Assembly (NCBI RefSeq): GCF_001548375.1
Contig: NZ_AP017295.1
Coordinates: forward strand, 2,576,501 to 2,640,500
Direction: 5' to 3'
From: Nostoc sp. NIES-3756
GTDB lineage: Bacteria > Cyanobacteriota > Cyanobacteriia > Cyanobacteriales > Nostocaceae
DNA: 64,000 bases
Part shown: positions 1 to 10,149 of the stretch, one piece after another
How the letters are laid out: each line of letters opens with the position of its first letter
Position numbering within the stretch: the stretch's first letter is position 1
Translations under genes and position numbers: made by a program
Notes under the pieces: model-generated
The model's input: the letters and a program-made list of their open reading frames with translations, nothing else
What the model was told of the DNA's origin: nothing
The model's database searches: none

Positions 1-252
1 CCATTAAAGCCCATATTAAGTTTTAGTTATTATGACCATGAGTCTTTAGTTAGTTCTGCAAATTTAATTAATCCCAATACCGCTTCAGTAGAACAGTTAG
101 TACAAACACCGTATATTGATGTGTCTCTAGCCCAAGCAGTGGTAGAAAACCGTGTATCGTTTGGGCCTTACCGTAGTTTAGTTGATTTTCAGCAAAGATT
201 GCAGCTTCCTGGGGAAGCGATCGCTCAATTGATGTATTTTCTCAGATTTTGA
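1..252 (+). CDS. Helix-hairpin-helix (ComEA-like) protein, C-terminal part only
   Basis: An open frame runs in from the window edge and ends at the TGA at 250-252, giving 83 residues without a start. It contains a helix-hairpin-helix module of the ComEA type: an 'INPNTASVEQL' opening, an 'AQAVVENR' second helix, then 'FGPYRSLVDF'. This module binds the DNA backbone without sequence preference and is found in competence and repair proteins. The missing upstream part decides what the whole protein is, so only the domain call is supported. A HIP1 site (GCGATCGC) lies near the end. Confidence 0.7.
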   Translation, partial: PLKPILSFSYYDHESLVSSANLINPNTASVEQLVQTPYIDVSLAQAVVENRVSFGPYRSLVDFQQRLQLPGEAIAQLMYFLRF

Positions 253-302
253 TTCCTGACGCACTACAGCCTGAGAAACAGTTTTTCTCAATATTTCTAC
301 AG

Positions 303-397
303 TGAGTATTAATTACGAATTACGTAGGTGCAAGCCTTTGCTACGCAACGCTACCGCGAACCTGAAGGGAATTACGAATTACGAATTACGAATTATT
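303..397. repeat. AATTACG heptanucleotide repeat interrupted by a second repeat
   Basis: Two AATTACG units at 311-324 and three more plus a partial at 370-396 flank about 45 bases that contain 'TTTGCTACGCAACGCTACCG', a type of sequence repeated between genes in Nostoc genomes. The heptamers open a reading frame back to 302, but those codons are repeat-derived and are not counted as part of the downstream gene. Confidence 0.7.
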
Positions 398-1012
398 ATG
401 ATTAATAATTTATTAAGCAACAAAAAGCTAATTTTTGACCATTGGGCTCCTAGTTATGACTGGTTGTTTCCCTCGGTTTTTTACCAAGCTATTCACAAAC
501 GGTTGCTAGAGTATGTCGATTTACCCAACCCCGCCAACATACTTGATTTAGGTTGTGGAACAGGCCGCTTACTACAACGCCTTGCTACTCAGTTTCCCAA
601 ATTACGGGGTACAGGCTTGGATTTATCTGTTAATATGGTACGCCAAGCCAGACTTAGTAATCACCATCATCCAAGTTTAATTTTTCTAGAAGGCAAAGCA
701 GAGTCTTTACCTTTTGGTAATGGTCAGTTTGACGCAGTTTTTAATACCATAAGTTTCTTACATTATCCTGAACCGAAACAGGTATTAAATGAGGTGTCAC
801 GAGTACTTTCTCCCGGTGGGAACTTCTATTTAGTTGATTTTACGTTTACGAGTAATAAAGAATCACCAATCTTGTCAATTGCTTCTGGGTCAGTCAAATT
901 TTATAGCCCCCATCAACGCGCGATTCTAGGTACATCTGCGGGGCTATTATGTATGAATCATTATTATTTATTAGGGCCTGTTTTGCTAACTATTTTTAGT
1001 AAACCAATTTAG
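398..1012 (+). CDS. Class I SAM-dependent methyltransferase (UbiE-like)
   Basis: This 204-residue protein is a Rossmann-fold methyltransferase. Motif I is 'LDLGCGTGRLL' near residue 50, followed by the acidic 'TGLDLS' that binds the ribose of S-adenosylmethionine and by a 'FDAVFNTISFLHY' motif IV-like segment. The ATG at 398 is chosen because the longer frame from 302 is built from heptanucleotide repeats. The substrate cannot be read from the sequence; the closest general resemblance is to UbiE/Coq5-type small-molecule methyltransferases. It stands alone, with repeats upstream and a 620-base gap downstream. Confidence 0.75.
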   Translation: MINNLLSNKKLIFDHWAPSYDWLFPSVFYQAIHKRLLEYVDLPNPANILDLGCGTGRLLQRLATQFPKLRGTGLDLSVNMVRQARLSNHHHPSLIFLEGKAESLPFGNGQFDAVFNTISFLHYPEPKQVLNEVSRVLSPGGNFYLVDFTFTSNKESPILSIASGSVKFYSPHQRAILGTSAGLLCMNHYYLLGPVLLTIFSKPI

Positions 1013-1632
1013 AAATTGATATTAACGCAACAACACCCAAACATCTACTAGTTGTTTTGATTTCCTCTCTTAGTTTCATGCTACTTGGGGATATAATCAT
1101 CACTTACTATCACATTATAAGCAATAGAAATATGTTATAGCGCCCCCATTTTAGGATATTTGAGGAAATATCAACTTTCGCGTTGGGTGTTGTCGGTTGT
1201 AAACGAGACAGACATGAAATTAAACAGCGTTTTTACCTCTTTCTCTTGTTTTACACACTAGCTGTTACATCTGCCAGGGAAGCTTTTTCTTTAGCTTCAA
1301 TTATTAGATTAACACTCAAGAAATTAGTTGGAAATTAGTTGCAAATAAACTTTACTTTCTTAAGTCATATTTTTTTACTTCAACCTGCTATCTATCTAGA
1401 TAAATTGAAGGTAAACATGTAGTAGTAAATTCCTATCTTTTGGAGTAATTACTTTAGTATTTTTTAAGTTTTGCAAAGTAGGAAAGAGAGACTATAAGAC
1501 TTACGACCAAGGTTGTCTGTTGAGATTGGGTGTAAGGATGTAAGGGTTTTGAAAACCTCAACCCCTAGTTATCACCTATTTCGCCCGGAATTGAGTATTA
1601 TTTAAAGGGTGTAAAGAAATGTAAAGTAGATA
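1013..1632. other. Intergenic region, 620 bases
   Basis: I see no coding frame or RNA gene here. The sequence is AT-rich. A 'GTAAGGGTTTTGAAAACC' segment near 1540 resembles one near 26.7 kb ('TGCAGGGTTTTAG' onward) and may be a dispersed repeat. The last 100 bases should hold the promoter of the next gene, but no motif is clear enough to name. Confidence 0.4.
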
Positions 1633-2337
1633 ATGCAAAACAAAGTTGTCGTTATTGTCGGGGCGAGTGGTGGTATTGGTTCTGCTTTGGCTTTCAAGTT
1701 AGCGGCTGTCGGGGCTAAGTTAGTATTAGCGGCGAGAGATAGCAGTCGTTTAGAGGCTTTGGCGCAAGAGTTATCAGGGGAAGTTTTAACAATTCCTACA
1801 GATATTACTGACGCGCAGCAGGTGGAAACGTTAATTCAGAAGACTGTGGCAGAGTTTGGACAAATTGATGTGTTGGTAAATGCTGCTGGTGTCGGTGTTC
1901 TCAAGCCTTATAACAGTATAGAAACAGCCGATTTGGACAAAATGTTGGATGTCAACTTAAAAGGCAGTTTCTACACTACTCAAGCAGCCGCAGAGGAAAT
2001 GCAGAAACGCAAGTCTGGGCATATTTGTAATGTAATTGGCATTTTAGGCAAACATTCAATGCCGATGGCTTCCGCTTATTCTGCGTCTAAGTTTGGTGTT
2101 GTGGGCTTTAGCAAGTGCTTTGCTGAAGAACTTAAGCGTTTTGGCATTAAATTTACTTTATTTTATTTTGGTGGAGTAGATTCTCCATTTTGGGATAATG
2201 TCAGTTTGAAGGTAGACCGTAAAAAAATGCTGAGTACAGAAACTGCCGCTAATGCAATTTTCTTTGCCCTGTCTGCCGAACCGCAAGCTGTGCTACTAGA
2301 AATTAACATCCAGCCAGATAGTCATTTATTTTTCTAA
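1633..2337 (+). CDS. Short-chain dehydrogenase/reductase family protein, catalytic Ser missing
   Basis: This is a 234-residue SDR with the NAD(P)-binding 'GASGGIG' (residues 10-16), the 'NAAG' structural motif (83-86), 'VNLKG' (107-111) and the catalytic Tyr149-x-x-x-Lys153. The catalytic serine, normally 13 residues before the Tyr, is Gly136 in 'CNVIGILG'. Such a protein may have altered activity or bind a nucleotide without classical reduction. The substrate is unknown. It lies 115 bases before the HPPD gene on the same strand, which allows but does not prove co-transcription. Length is normal for a classical SDR. Confidence 0.85.
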   Translation: MQNKVVVIVGASGGIGSALAFKLAAVGAKLVLAARDSSRLEALAQELSGEVLTIPTDITDAQQVETLIQKTVAEFGQIDVLVNAAGVGVLKPYNSIETADLDKMLDVNLKGSFYTTQAAAEEMQKRKSGHICNVIGILGKHSMPMASAYSASKFGVVGFSKCFAEELKRFGIKFTLFYFGGVDSPFWDNVSLKVDRKKMLSTETAANAIFFALSAEPQAVLLEINIQPDSHLFF

Positions 2338-2452
2338 AATTAAGGTAGCTGTTATGTGTTTAAATAATTCTTGCTTAGGCGGGAATCGAAAATCTAGCTA
2401 AAAAGGCAAAATTTACAGTTAGATAAGCTGTGGTGCTGGATTTTCAATATTT

Positions 2453-3484
2453 ATGAAAATTGATCACGTTCATTTTTATGTCGAAGATGCCAAGGGGTGG
2501 CGGGACTGGTTCCTTAACTATCTTGGCTTTACAGCAGTAAGTAGTAGTATTAGTTCTCTACATACCTGTACAGAGGTGGTGAAAAGTGGTAGCGTCTGTT
2601 TTTTGCTGTCTTCACCATTATTACCCACTAGCCCTGTTGCTGAATTTCTGCGTCAACATCCCCCAGGTGTAGCAGATGTGGCATTTGCAGTGGATGATGT
2701 AGAAGATGCGATCGCTCATGCCCAAGCCCAAGGTGCGACAATATTACAATCCATCGAAGAACGCAAAATTGATAATATCACCCGTAAATGTGGCAAAATC
2801 GCAGCTTGGGGTGGATTAACTCATACATTAATTGAAAAATTAAGTACAGATATCCAAATAAATTCGACCCCTAATTATATTACCGCCATAGACCACATCG
2901 TATTAAATGTAGCAGTAGGTGAGCTAGAGCTTGCCGTGGCTTGGTATGAAAATATTCTCGACTTGCAACCCCGACAGACATTTAAAATTCAAACTGATCG
3001 CTCGGCGTTGTACAGTCAAGTCATGGTTTCCCGGGACGGTAGTGTACAATTACCAATTAACGAGCCAGCATCGACTAATTCCCAAATTCAAGAGTTTCTA
3101 GACTTTAACAAGGGGCCGGGTATCCAACATATCGCCCTGCAAACACAAAATATTGTGAGTGCGATCGCCCAATTTCGCAACCGTGGTTTACCATTACTTT
3201 CAGTCCCGCAGACTTATTACTCCCAACTCAAACAACGTTTAGCCCTTCCATTATCATCTACAGAAATAGATGCGATCGCTCAACAGGAAATTCTAGTAGA
3301 CTGGCAAAAGGAGCATCAGCAAGGTGTATTATTACAAATCTTCACCCAGCCCATCTTTGCACAACCAACTTTTTTCCTAGAATTTATCGAACGTCGTTCT
3401 CAAGCGCAAGGTTTTGGCGAAGGCAATTTTCGCGCCCTATTTGAAGCCATCGAAAGCGAACAAATGAAGCGTGGAACTATTTAG
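2453..3484 (+). CDS. 4-hydroxyphenylpyruvate dioxygenase (HPPD)
   Basis: This 343-residue protein has the two vicinal-oxygen-chelate halves of HPPD. In the C-terminal half the Fe(II) triad is visible: His in 'IDHIVLNV', His in 'GIQHIALQT' and Glu in 'FFLEFIERR', followed by the HPPD-typical 'GFGEGNFRALFEAIE' helix. The enzyme converts 4-hydroxyphenylpyruvate to homogentisate, the head-group precursor of tocopherol in cyanobacteria and an intermediate of tyrosine breakdown. HIP1 sites fall inside the gene. No tocopherol or tyrosine-catabolism partner is adjacent. The ATG at 2453 gives a normal N-terminus ('MKIDHVHFYV'). Confidence 0.9.
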   Translation: MKIDHVHFYVEDAKGWRDWFLNYLGFTAVSSSISSLHTCTEVVKSGSVCFLLSSPLLPTSPVAEFLRQHPPGVADVAFAVDDVEDAIAHAQAQGATILQSIEERKIDNITRKCGKIAAWGGLTHTLIEKLSTDIQINSTPNYITAIDHIVLNVAVGELELAVAWYENILDLQPRQTFKIQTDRSALYSQVMVSRDGSVQLPINEPASTNSQIQEFLDFNKGPGIQHIALQTQNIVSAIAQFRNRGLPLLSVPQTYYSQLKQRLALPLSSTEIDAIAQQEILVDWQKEHQQGVLLQIFTQPIFAQPTFFLEFIERRSQAQGFGEGNFRALFEAIESEQMKRGTI

Positions 3485-4262
<778 letters not shown>

Positions 4263-5531
4263 ATGAACTCTCACACTGAAAAACGTATAGCTCTAATTTC
4301 AGTTCACGGAGACCCAGCAATCGAAATTGGTAAGGAAGAAGCTGGAGGGCAAAATGTTTATGTGCGTGAAGTGGGCAAAGCATTAGCTCAATTAGGATGG
4401 CAAGTGGATATGTTTAGCCGCAGAGTAAGTCCTGAACAAGAGTTAATTGTTCACCACAGCCCACTTTGTCGCACAATTAGATTAACAGCAGGGCCAGAGG
4501 AATTTGTCCCTAGAGATAACGGTTTTCAATATTTACCAGAATTTGTCAAACAATTACTACGCTTCCAAAAGGAAAACAACTTCACCTACCCAATAGTGCA
4601 TACAAACTACTGGCTTTCTAGCTGGGTGGGAATGCAGTTAAAAGAAATTCAAGGCAGCAAGCAAGTTCATACATACCACTCATTAGGAGCAGTTAAGTAC
4701 AAGGCTATAGATACAATTCCTCTAATTGCAACTAAGCGTTTATCTGTAGAAAAACAAGTACTAGAAACAGCAGAAAGAATTGTTGCTACCAGTCCTCAAG
4801 AACAGCAACATATGCGATCGCTAGTTTCCACTAAAGGTTACATTGATATAGTTCCTTGTGGCACTGATATTCAACGCTTTGGTTCCATCGCCAGACAAGC
4901 AGCTAGAGCAGAATTAGGTATTGATCAAGATGCCAAAGTTGTTTTATATGTAGGACGTTTTGATCCCCGTAAAGGGATAGAAACTATAGTCCGCGCAGTC
5001 AACAAGTCTCAGTTACGTAACTCTGGTAAACTCAAGCTGATTATTGGTGGTGGTAGTACCCCTGGTAATAGCGATGGTAGAGAGCGCGATCGCATCGAAG
5101 GCATTGTGCAAGAATTGGGAATGGCTGATATCGCTAGTTTCCCTGGTCGCCTGAGTCAAGATATTCTCCCAGCCTACTATGCTGCGGCTGATGTTTGCGT
5201 TGTTCCTAGTCATTATGAACCATTTGGGCTTGTGGCGATTGAATCTATGGCGAGTGGAACACCAGTAGTAGCAAGTGATGTTGGTGGACTTCAGTTTACA
5301 GTAATCTCTGAGAAAACAGGTTTATTAGTACCACCAAAAGATGTGGCTGCTTTCAAAACGGCAATTGATCGAATTTTGCTCAACCCCGCATGGCGAGATG
5401 AATTAGGCGTAGCCGCCAGAAGACACACTACCGATAAATTTAGCTGGGATGGGGTAGCATTCCAACTTGATGAAATATACAATCAGTTGTTGACGCAACA
5501 ATTTAAAGAAGCAGCATTGATCAGTAAGTAG
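4263..5531 (+). CDS. GT4 glycosyltransferase, minimal sucrose-phosphate-synthase type
   Basis: The 422-residue protein has the two Rossmann halves of GT4 retaining glycosyltransferases. The N-terminus 'SVHGDP...EEAGGQNVYVREV' is the glycine-rich acceptor loop shared by sucrose synthase and sucrose-phosphate synthase. The C-terminal half has 'YVGRFDPRKGIE' and the E-x7-E donor motif in 'HYEPFGLVAIESM'. Its length matches the single-domain cyanobacterial sucrose-phosphate synthases, which lack the phosphatase-like extension. Sucrose synthesis from UDP-glucose and fructose-6-phosphate is the favoured role. Related GT4 enzymes with other acceptors cannot be excluded by eye. It is a single-gene unit. 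Confidence 0.75.
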   Translation: MNSHTEKRIALISVHGDPAIEIGKEEAGGQNVYVREVGKALAQLGWQVDMFSRRVSPEQELIVHHSPLCRTIRLTAGPEEFVPRDNGFQYLPEFVKQLLRFQKENNFTYPIVHTNYWLSSWVGMQLKEIQGSKQVHTYHSLGAVKYKAIDTIPLIATKRLSVEKQVLETAERIVATSPQEQQHMRSLVSTKGYIDIVPCGTDIQRFGSIARQAARAELGIDQDAKVVLYVGRFDPRKGIETIVRAVNKSQLRNSGKLKLIIGGGSTPGNSDGRERDRIEGIVQELGMADIASFPGRLSQDILPAYYAAADVCVVPSHYEPFGLVAIESMASGTPVVASDVGGLQFTVISEKTGLLVPPKDVAAFKTAIDRILLNPAWRDELGVAARRHTTDKFSWDGVAFQLDEIYNQLLTQQFKEAALISK

Positions 5532-5719
5532 AAGTTTAGGCTTCTAAGTTGCAACTAAAATTTATAGGGAATTGGTGTAATTTCAACTCAAAAATTAGGT
5601 AAAAGCCTATTATCATACCTTTTTCCTATATTTTTTAGTTGATTTATAGCAGAAGGCTGTTGTTATACTATTTTGACTGACTGCTATAGTACTAATGAAC
5701 TGATAAAAATATTCCTCCC

Positions 5720-6370
5720 ATGTCTGAACTAGAATTGTTGACACCTACAAGTTTTAACGATGCTTTGATGGTGCTGGCAAATATTGATACCGATTTGGCG
5801 AGGGTTTTAGAAACACTGGGGCCGCCTCCTATATGGCAAAGAGAAGCTGGTTTTCCTACACTGGTGAAAATAATTTTGGAACAACAAGTTTCTTTGGCGG
5901 CGGCGAAGGCTGTATTTAATCGTTTATTTGAGACTGTCAAACCCTTAACGCCAGAGAATTTTTTAACCTTCGATGATAGTCAATTGAGGTTAATTGGTTT
6001 TAGTCGGCAAAAAAGTTTATATTGTCGAGGACTAGCAGAGGCAATTGTCAGGGGTGAGCTTGATTTAAGCAATTTAGTAACAATGGATGACAATGCAATT
6101 AGAAGCCAGTTAAAGCGGATTAAAGGCATTGGTGACTGGACAGTAGATATTTATCTACTCATGGCGCTGCAACACCGTGATGCTTTTCCTAGAGGCGATT
6201 TAGGGTTGCTAATTGCCGCACAGCAACTGAAAAGTTTAGCAACACGCCCTACACCTATACAATTGGAAGCGATCGCCGAAAATTGGCGACCGTGGAGAGC
6301 AGTAGCAGCCAGAATACTCTGGCACTACTATCTCAATACTCAAGGTAAGAAGGTTACAGTTTACCAGTGA
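5720..6370 (+). CDS. DNA-3-methyladenine glycosylase II family (AlkA-like, HhH-GPD)
   Basis: This 216-residue protein is a compact HhH-GPD base-excision glycosylase. The helix-hairpin-helix reads '[17 protein letters not shown]', followed by 'FPRGDLGL', whose Asp is the catalytic residue of the family. An '[15 protein letters not shown]' helix lies upstream. It lacks the N-terminal AlkA domain of the E. coli enzyme, as usual for short bacterial versions. The predicted role is removal of alkylated purines from DNA. Its 3' end overlaps the convergent dapF gene by 17 bases. Confidence 0.85.
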   Translation: MSELELLTPTSFNDALMVLANIDTDLARVLETLGPPPIWQREAGFPTLVKIILEQQVSLAAAKAVFNRLFETVKPLTPENFLTFDDSQLRLIGFSRQKSLYCRGLAEAIVRGELDLSNLVTMDDNAIRSQLKRIKGIGDWTVDIYLLMALQHRDAFPRGDLGLLIAAQQLKSLATRPTPIQLEAIAENWRPWRAVAARILWHYYLNTQGKKVTVYQ

Positions 6371-7193
6371 AAACTCGGTCAGCAGGGCCAGTCATATAAA
6401 TTCTTTGGTCTACTTCTGACCATTCAATTTCCAAGGGGCCTCCAGGTAATTCTACAGTGGCGACGCGATCGCTTCTACCAGTCAACACAGCCGCCACCAA
6501 GGAAGCGCAAGCACCAGTACCACAAGCTAAAGTAATCCCCGCACCGCGTTCCCAAACACGCATCTTCAAGTAATCACGACTCACCACTTGAATAAATTCG
6601 GTGTTTGTCCGTTGGGGAAACGCTGAGTGATGCTCAAATTTAGGGCCGATGCTTTCTAAAGGTATCGCCGCCACATCTTCTACAAAGGTAATACAGTGGG
6701 GATTTCCCATACTGACACAGGTAACTTCCCAAGTTTGCCCTTCTACTTCCAGGGGTTGGTTAATCACCTTTGCATCAGCCGCCGCCAGAGTTGTAGGAAT
6801 TTCCCCTGCCAGTAACCGAGGTAAACCCATATCTACCTTAATTTGTCCATCAGGGGTTAATTGGGGTGTAATTACACCCGCCAAGGTATGAATCCGGTAA
6901 CTATCCTTGGTGCGAGAAATACCTTCCAAATCTGCTAAGAACGCAGCCAAACAGCGAATCCCATTTCCACACATTTCCGGTTCCGAACCATCGGAGTTAA
7001 AAATCCGCATCGTGTAATCGGTATCTTTTTCTCCAGGCAAGGCAAAAATAACACCATCAGCCCCGATACCAAAGTGGCGATCGCACCACTGCACAGCCTG
7101 TTCTGGAGTGATTTTCGGCGTTTTAGCAGTGCGATTATCAATCAAAATAAAATCGTTGCCCAGACCATGATACTTAGTAAATTCGATTGCCAT
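6354..7193 (-). CDS. dapF: Diaminopimelate epimerase
   Basis: This 279-residue protein starts '[20 protein letters not shown]', the DapF signature. Both active-site cysteines are present, in 'EMCGNGIRC' and '[10 protein letters not shown]'. The cofactor-free enzyme interconverts LL- and meso-diaminopimelate in lysine and peptidoglycan synthesis. It is transcribed convergently with the AlkA-like gene, with a 17-base overlap of coding ends. Heptanucleotide repeats lie upstream of its start. Confidence 0.96.
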   Translation of the reverse strand: MAIEFTKYHGLGNDFILIDNRTAKTPKITPEQAVQWCDRHFGIGADGVIFALPGEKDTDYTMRIFNSDGSEPEMCGNGIRCLAAFLADLEGISRTKDSYRIHTLAGVITPQLTPDGQIKVDMGLPRLLAGEIPTTLAAADAKVINQPLEVEGQTWEVTCVSMGNPHCITFVEDVAAIPLESIGPKFEHHSAFPQRTNTEFIQVVSRDYLKMRVWERGAGITLACGTGACASLVAAVLTGRSDRVATVELPGGPLEIEWSEVDQRIYMTGPADRVFTGKL

Positions 7194-7261
7194 TTTTCCA
7201 ATGATGAATTATCAATGATTCAGATATTGGTGATTGGTAATAAGTAATTAAGAATATACTT

Positions 7262-7300
7262 TCACCCATTACCTATTACCCATTACCCATTACCTAATCC
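7262..7300. repeat. CCCATTA/CCTATTA heptanucleotide repeat
   Basis: About five 7-base units (CCCATTA, CCTATTA, CCCATTA, CCCATTA, CCTAATC) sit between the divergent dapF and hfq genes. They belong to the short tandemly repeated sequences seen throughout the spacers of this window. Confidence 0.7.
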
Positions 7301-7325
7301 CTCAATTATTTCATCATTATCAAAA

Positions 7326-7544
7326 ATGGCTATAACTGAATTTGACACTTCCTTGCCTAGCATTCGGCAAGTACAAAACCTCATTAAACAAGCAGTAGCC
7401 GTAGAGTTCAAACTGCTAACAGGAGACGTAATCACAGGCAGAGTCTTATGGCAAGACCCAAACTGCGTGTGCATCGCCGACGAAAACAGCCACCAATTTA
7501 CTATCAGCAAGCCTGCGATCGCTTATTTTCATCCTAAAGCATAG
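7326..7544 (+). CDS. hfq: Cyanobacterial Hfq (Sm-like RNA-binding protein)
   Basis: This is a 72-residue Sm-fold protein. The pattern 'LIKQAVAVEFKLLTGDVITGRVLWQD' followed by 'ISKPAIAYFHP' matches the divergent Hfq of cyanobacteria (Synechocystis Ssl3341 type), which lacks the usual 'YKHA' Sm2 motif. Cyanobacterial Hfq affects motility and nitrogen assimilation, and RNA binding is weaker than in E. coli. It is a single gene divergent from dapF, with a HIP1 site near its 3' end. Confidence 0.9.
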   Translation: MAITEFDTSLPSIRQVQNLIKQAVAVEFKLLTGDVITGRVLWQDPNCVCIADENSHQFTISKPAIAYFHPKA

Positions 7545-7591
7545 TGAGTGGGGGGTGGGCAGTGGTGGTGGGAGACAAGGGAGATAATTCA

Positions 7592-7629
7592 CTTCTGCCT
7601 CCTGCCTCCTGCCTCCTGCCTCCTGCCTA
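7592..7629. repeat. CCTCCTG heptanucleotide repeat
   Basis: Five head-to-tail units of CCTCCTG lie between the convergent hfq and antiporter genes. A spurious minus-strand frame overlaps them. No stem-loop terminator was seen here. Confidence 0.75.
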
Positions 7630-7630
7630 C

Positions 7631-9949
7631 TCATCCCCTCTCCTTAACAATCTCCGTCTCCTTAGCTTTCACTACGGGAATCGACAGAGATACATCACTT
7701 ACCACAGCAAATAATGGTTGTATTTGATTCAGACTTGGTAGGCTACCACACAGTAGAACTTGGTCGCCGTTGCGGAAGTCTGTATTTTCATTGGGGGAGC
7801 GAATAAATTTACCGTCTCGCCGTATCGCCTGTATTTTGATGCCGCTTTGCGGTTCTAGGAGCAAATCTTTGAGAGTTTTACCCAAAATGAGGGATTTAGC
7901 CTCGACTGTCACCCACTGACAAGCGCTAGTCTTGTCTGGGACAGCTAATTTACCTTGGGCAAATTCCTCTAAGGCAGCTATTTCCTCTTTCGCACCGACA
8001 ACCAACAAGCGATCGCCTGCTTCTAATTTGGTTTGATTATTGGGATAATCAATCTCCTCAGCATTTGCACGGCGGATTGCCATCAAGCTTACGCCTGTTA
8101 AGTAGCGCATATCTGCTTCCTCTAAAGTCATGCCAATGAGAGGAGAATCGGCTGGTAAGGGATACCAACGGCGGTTTAAATCTTGCGTCGCGTCCTGTAG
8201 GTGGCGGGAAACCTCATTAGCGTTGCGTTCCGGGCGAAAATCTAAGTAATGATCGCTGCGGAGTTGCTGCATTTCTTGTTGTAATAGACCTGGTGTCCAA
8301 CCCAAGTCTGTTAAGAAATGCGTTGCCATTTCGATACTAGCTTCAAACTCTGGCTGGACTACTTCCTTTGCTCCCAGTTGATACAGCAATTCAATGTTTT
8401 TGTCCTGGGTGGCGCGAACAACTAAATCTATTTCGGGACATAGTTCCAAAGCCCGTTTCACACACAGGCGGGTACTCATGGGGTCAGGAAGTGCGATCGC
8501 CATTCCTTTGGCATGATTCACACCAGCCGTTTCTAGTACATGAAAACTGACACAATTACCGTATACATAAGGGATTCCCGCATCCCGTACTTGTTGAATG
8601 CGGCTTTCTGATTGGTCAATGACGACTACAGGGAAATTGTGTTGCTGCAATAACTTCACTAAATTTTGCCCGACTCGCCCATAACCGCAAACTACTACAT
8701 GATCTTTAAATGGTAGGTCTTCTGATACATCTAATGCCTGACCTTCTCCAGCGATGTAGGGTTTGAGCCAAGGAATTGATTCGGCAAAGTTAAATAATGA
8801 TGGGACTAACCGTAACACAAACGGGGTGAGCATCAATGTGACGGCTGTGGTTCCCAAAATTAGTAAATATATGCGCCGGGAAACCAACCCTAAAGCTTGT
8901 CCTTCACTGGCTAACACAAAGGAGAACTCCCCAATCTGCGCCAGTCCCAACCCAACAATTAAGGCGGTTTTCAATGGATAACGGAAGAATTTTACTAAAG
9001 GAGTGATAATCAGGAACTTACCCAGGAAAACTAACGCCACCAAACCCAGAATTAACTCTATATTCTGCAACAGAAACACCGGGTCAATTAACATCCCGAT
9101 CGCTGCAAAGAATAAACTAGCAAAAATATCGCGTAGTGGTTCTACATAGGTCAGGGTTTGGTCGGCGTATTCCACCTCGGATATCATCAACCCTGCCACA
9201 AACGCCCCCATTTCAATGGATAGTCCCAAAGATTCTGTCAGCAGGGCAATACCCAAACACAGCGCCACTACACCCAATAAGAATAGTTCTCGGCTTTCTG
9301 TGCGGGCTAAAAGCCTCAATAGAGGGGGAATAAGCCATATCCCCGCTACCACAGCCCCAGCCGCAAATAAGCCAATTCTCACCAAAGCTGTAAGGACGGC
9401 AACGCCAATTACTTCCCCTGGTTCGTGCAAGGCGGGTAACACAGCCAGCATCAATCCCAGCGCCAAGTCCTGCACTACCAGAATCCCCAGCATCACTTGC
9501 CCGTGGGGGGTTTCCGTTTCGTTGCGTTCCATCAAGCATTTGAGGACGACGGCTGTAGAGGAGAGGGAGAGAATTGACCCCAGGAACACACCTTTGGCGG
9601 GTAAGGTTCCCCAAGCACCAGTCAACCCACACACGACCACAGTGATCAGGATGGTTAAGGCAATTTGTAAACCCCCACCACCGAGTGCGATCGCCTTTAC
9701 TTTTTTTAACTCAGCAAAGGAAAACTCCACACCCAAGGCGAATAACAAGAAGGCGACCCCGAACTGTGCCAGAGTCTCAACCTGAATCACCTCTTTAATT
9801 AGCCCCAGCCCAGCCGGGCCGATGACCATTCCGCCGATGAGATAGCCCAGCAGCACAGGTTGTTTCAGCAGCGCCGCCAACAACCCGCCACCAGCAGCAA
9901 CGGCGAAAACTAACACTAAATCAACAATTAATCTAAAATCTTCTTGCAC
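7631..9949 (-). CDS. Kef-type cation:proton antiporter with RCK (TrkA-N/TrkA-C) domains
   Basis: The 772-residue protein begins with a monovalent cation:proton antiporter-2 membrane domain of many hydrophobic helices (residues about 5-390; 'GYLIGGMVIGPAGLGLI', 'LSLSSTAVVLK'). A TrkA-N nucleotide-binding domain follows ('VVVCGYGRVGQNLVKLL', about 420), then two TrkA-C-like segments near 590-760. This is the architecture of KefB/KefC-like K+/H+ exchangers of the inner membrane, gated by NAD(H) or a related ligand. The start is GTG at 9949, preceding 'QEDFRLIVDLVLVFAV'. It is separated by 200 bases from the divergent CHAT gene. Confidence 0.88.
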   Translation of the reverse strand: MQEDFRLIVDLVLVFAVAAGGGLLAALLKQPVLLGYLIGGMVIGPAGLGLIKEVIQVETLAQFGVAFLLFALGVEFSFAELKKVKAIALGGGGLQIALTILITVVVCGLTGAWGTLPAKGVFLGSILSLSSTAVVLKCLMERNETETPHGQVMLGILVVQDLALGLMLAVLPALHEPGEVIGVAVLTALVRIGLFAAGAVVAGIWLIPPLLRLLARTESRELFLLGVVALCLGIALLTESLGLSIEMGAFVAGLMISEVEYADQTLTYVEPLRDIFASLFFAAIGMLIDPVFLLQNIELILGLVALVFLGKFLIITPLVKFFRYPLKTALIVGLGLAQIGEFSFVLASEGQALGLVSRRIYLLILGTTAVTLMLTPFVLRLVPSLFNFAESIPWLKPYIAGEGQALDVSEDLPFKDHVVVCGYGRVGQNLVKLLQQHNFPVVVIDQSESRIQQVRDAGIPYVYGNCVSFHVLETAGVNHAKGMAIALPDPMSTRLCVKRALELCPEIDLVVRATQDKNIELLYQLGAKEVVQPEFEASIEMATHFLTDLGWTPGLLQQEMQQLRSDHYLDFRPERNANEVSRHLQDATQDLNRRWYPLPADSPLIGMTLEEADMRYLTGVSLMAIRRANAEEIDYPNNQTKLEAGDRLLVVGAKEEIAALEEFAQGKLAVPDKTSACQWVTVEAKSLILGKTLKDLLLEPQSGIKIQAIRRDGKFIRSPNENTDFRNGDQVLLCGSLPSLNQIQPLFAVVSDVSLSIPVVKAKETEIVKERG

Positions 9950-10149
9950 CAGATTTATCTAAGAACTATTAAGACGTATTAACTTTAGAATACAAATTTT
10001 TAACTATCTGGGGGAGGGTATCTGTGCAGTAATAACAAAATTCGTGCATTCTTATTTGAGTTTTGGCGATCGCTACAGAAGTGCCAAAGTAGTTTTTTTC
10101 AACTCCTGTATCATAAACTAATTAACTACAGCATCCGTATCTTTTGGCT

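Noticed and set aside
9216..9785. 189-codon plus-strand frame
   Set aside because: Lies antisense inside the Kef-type antiporter gene; Ser/Pro/Thr-rich shadow with no motif.
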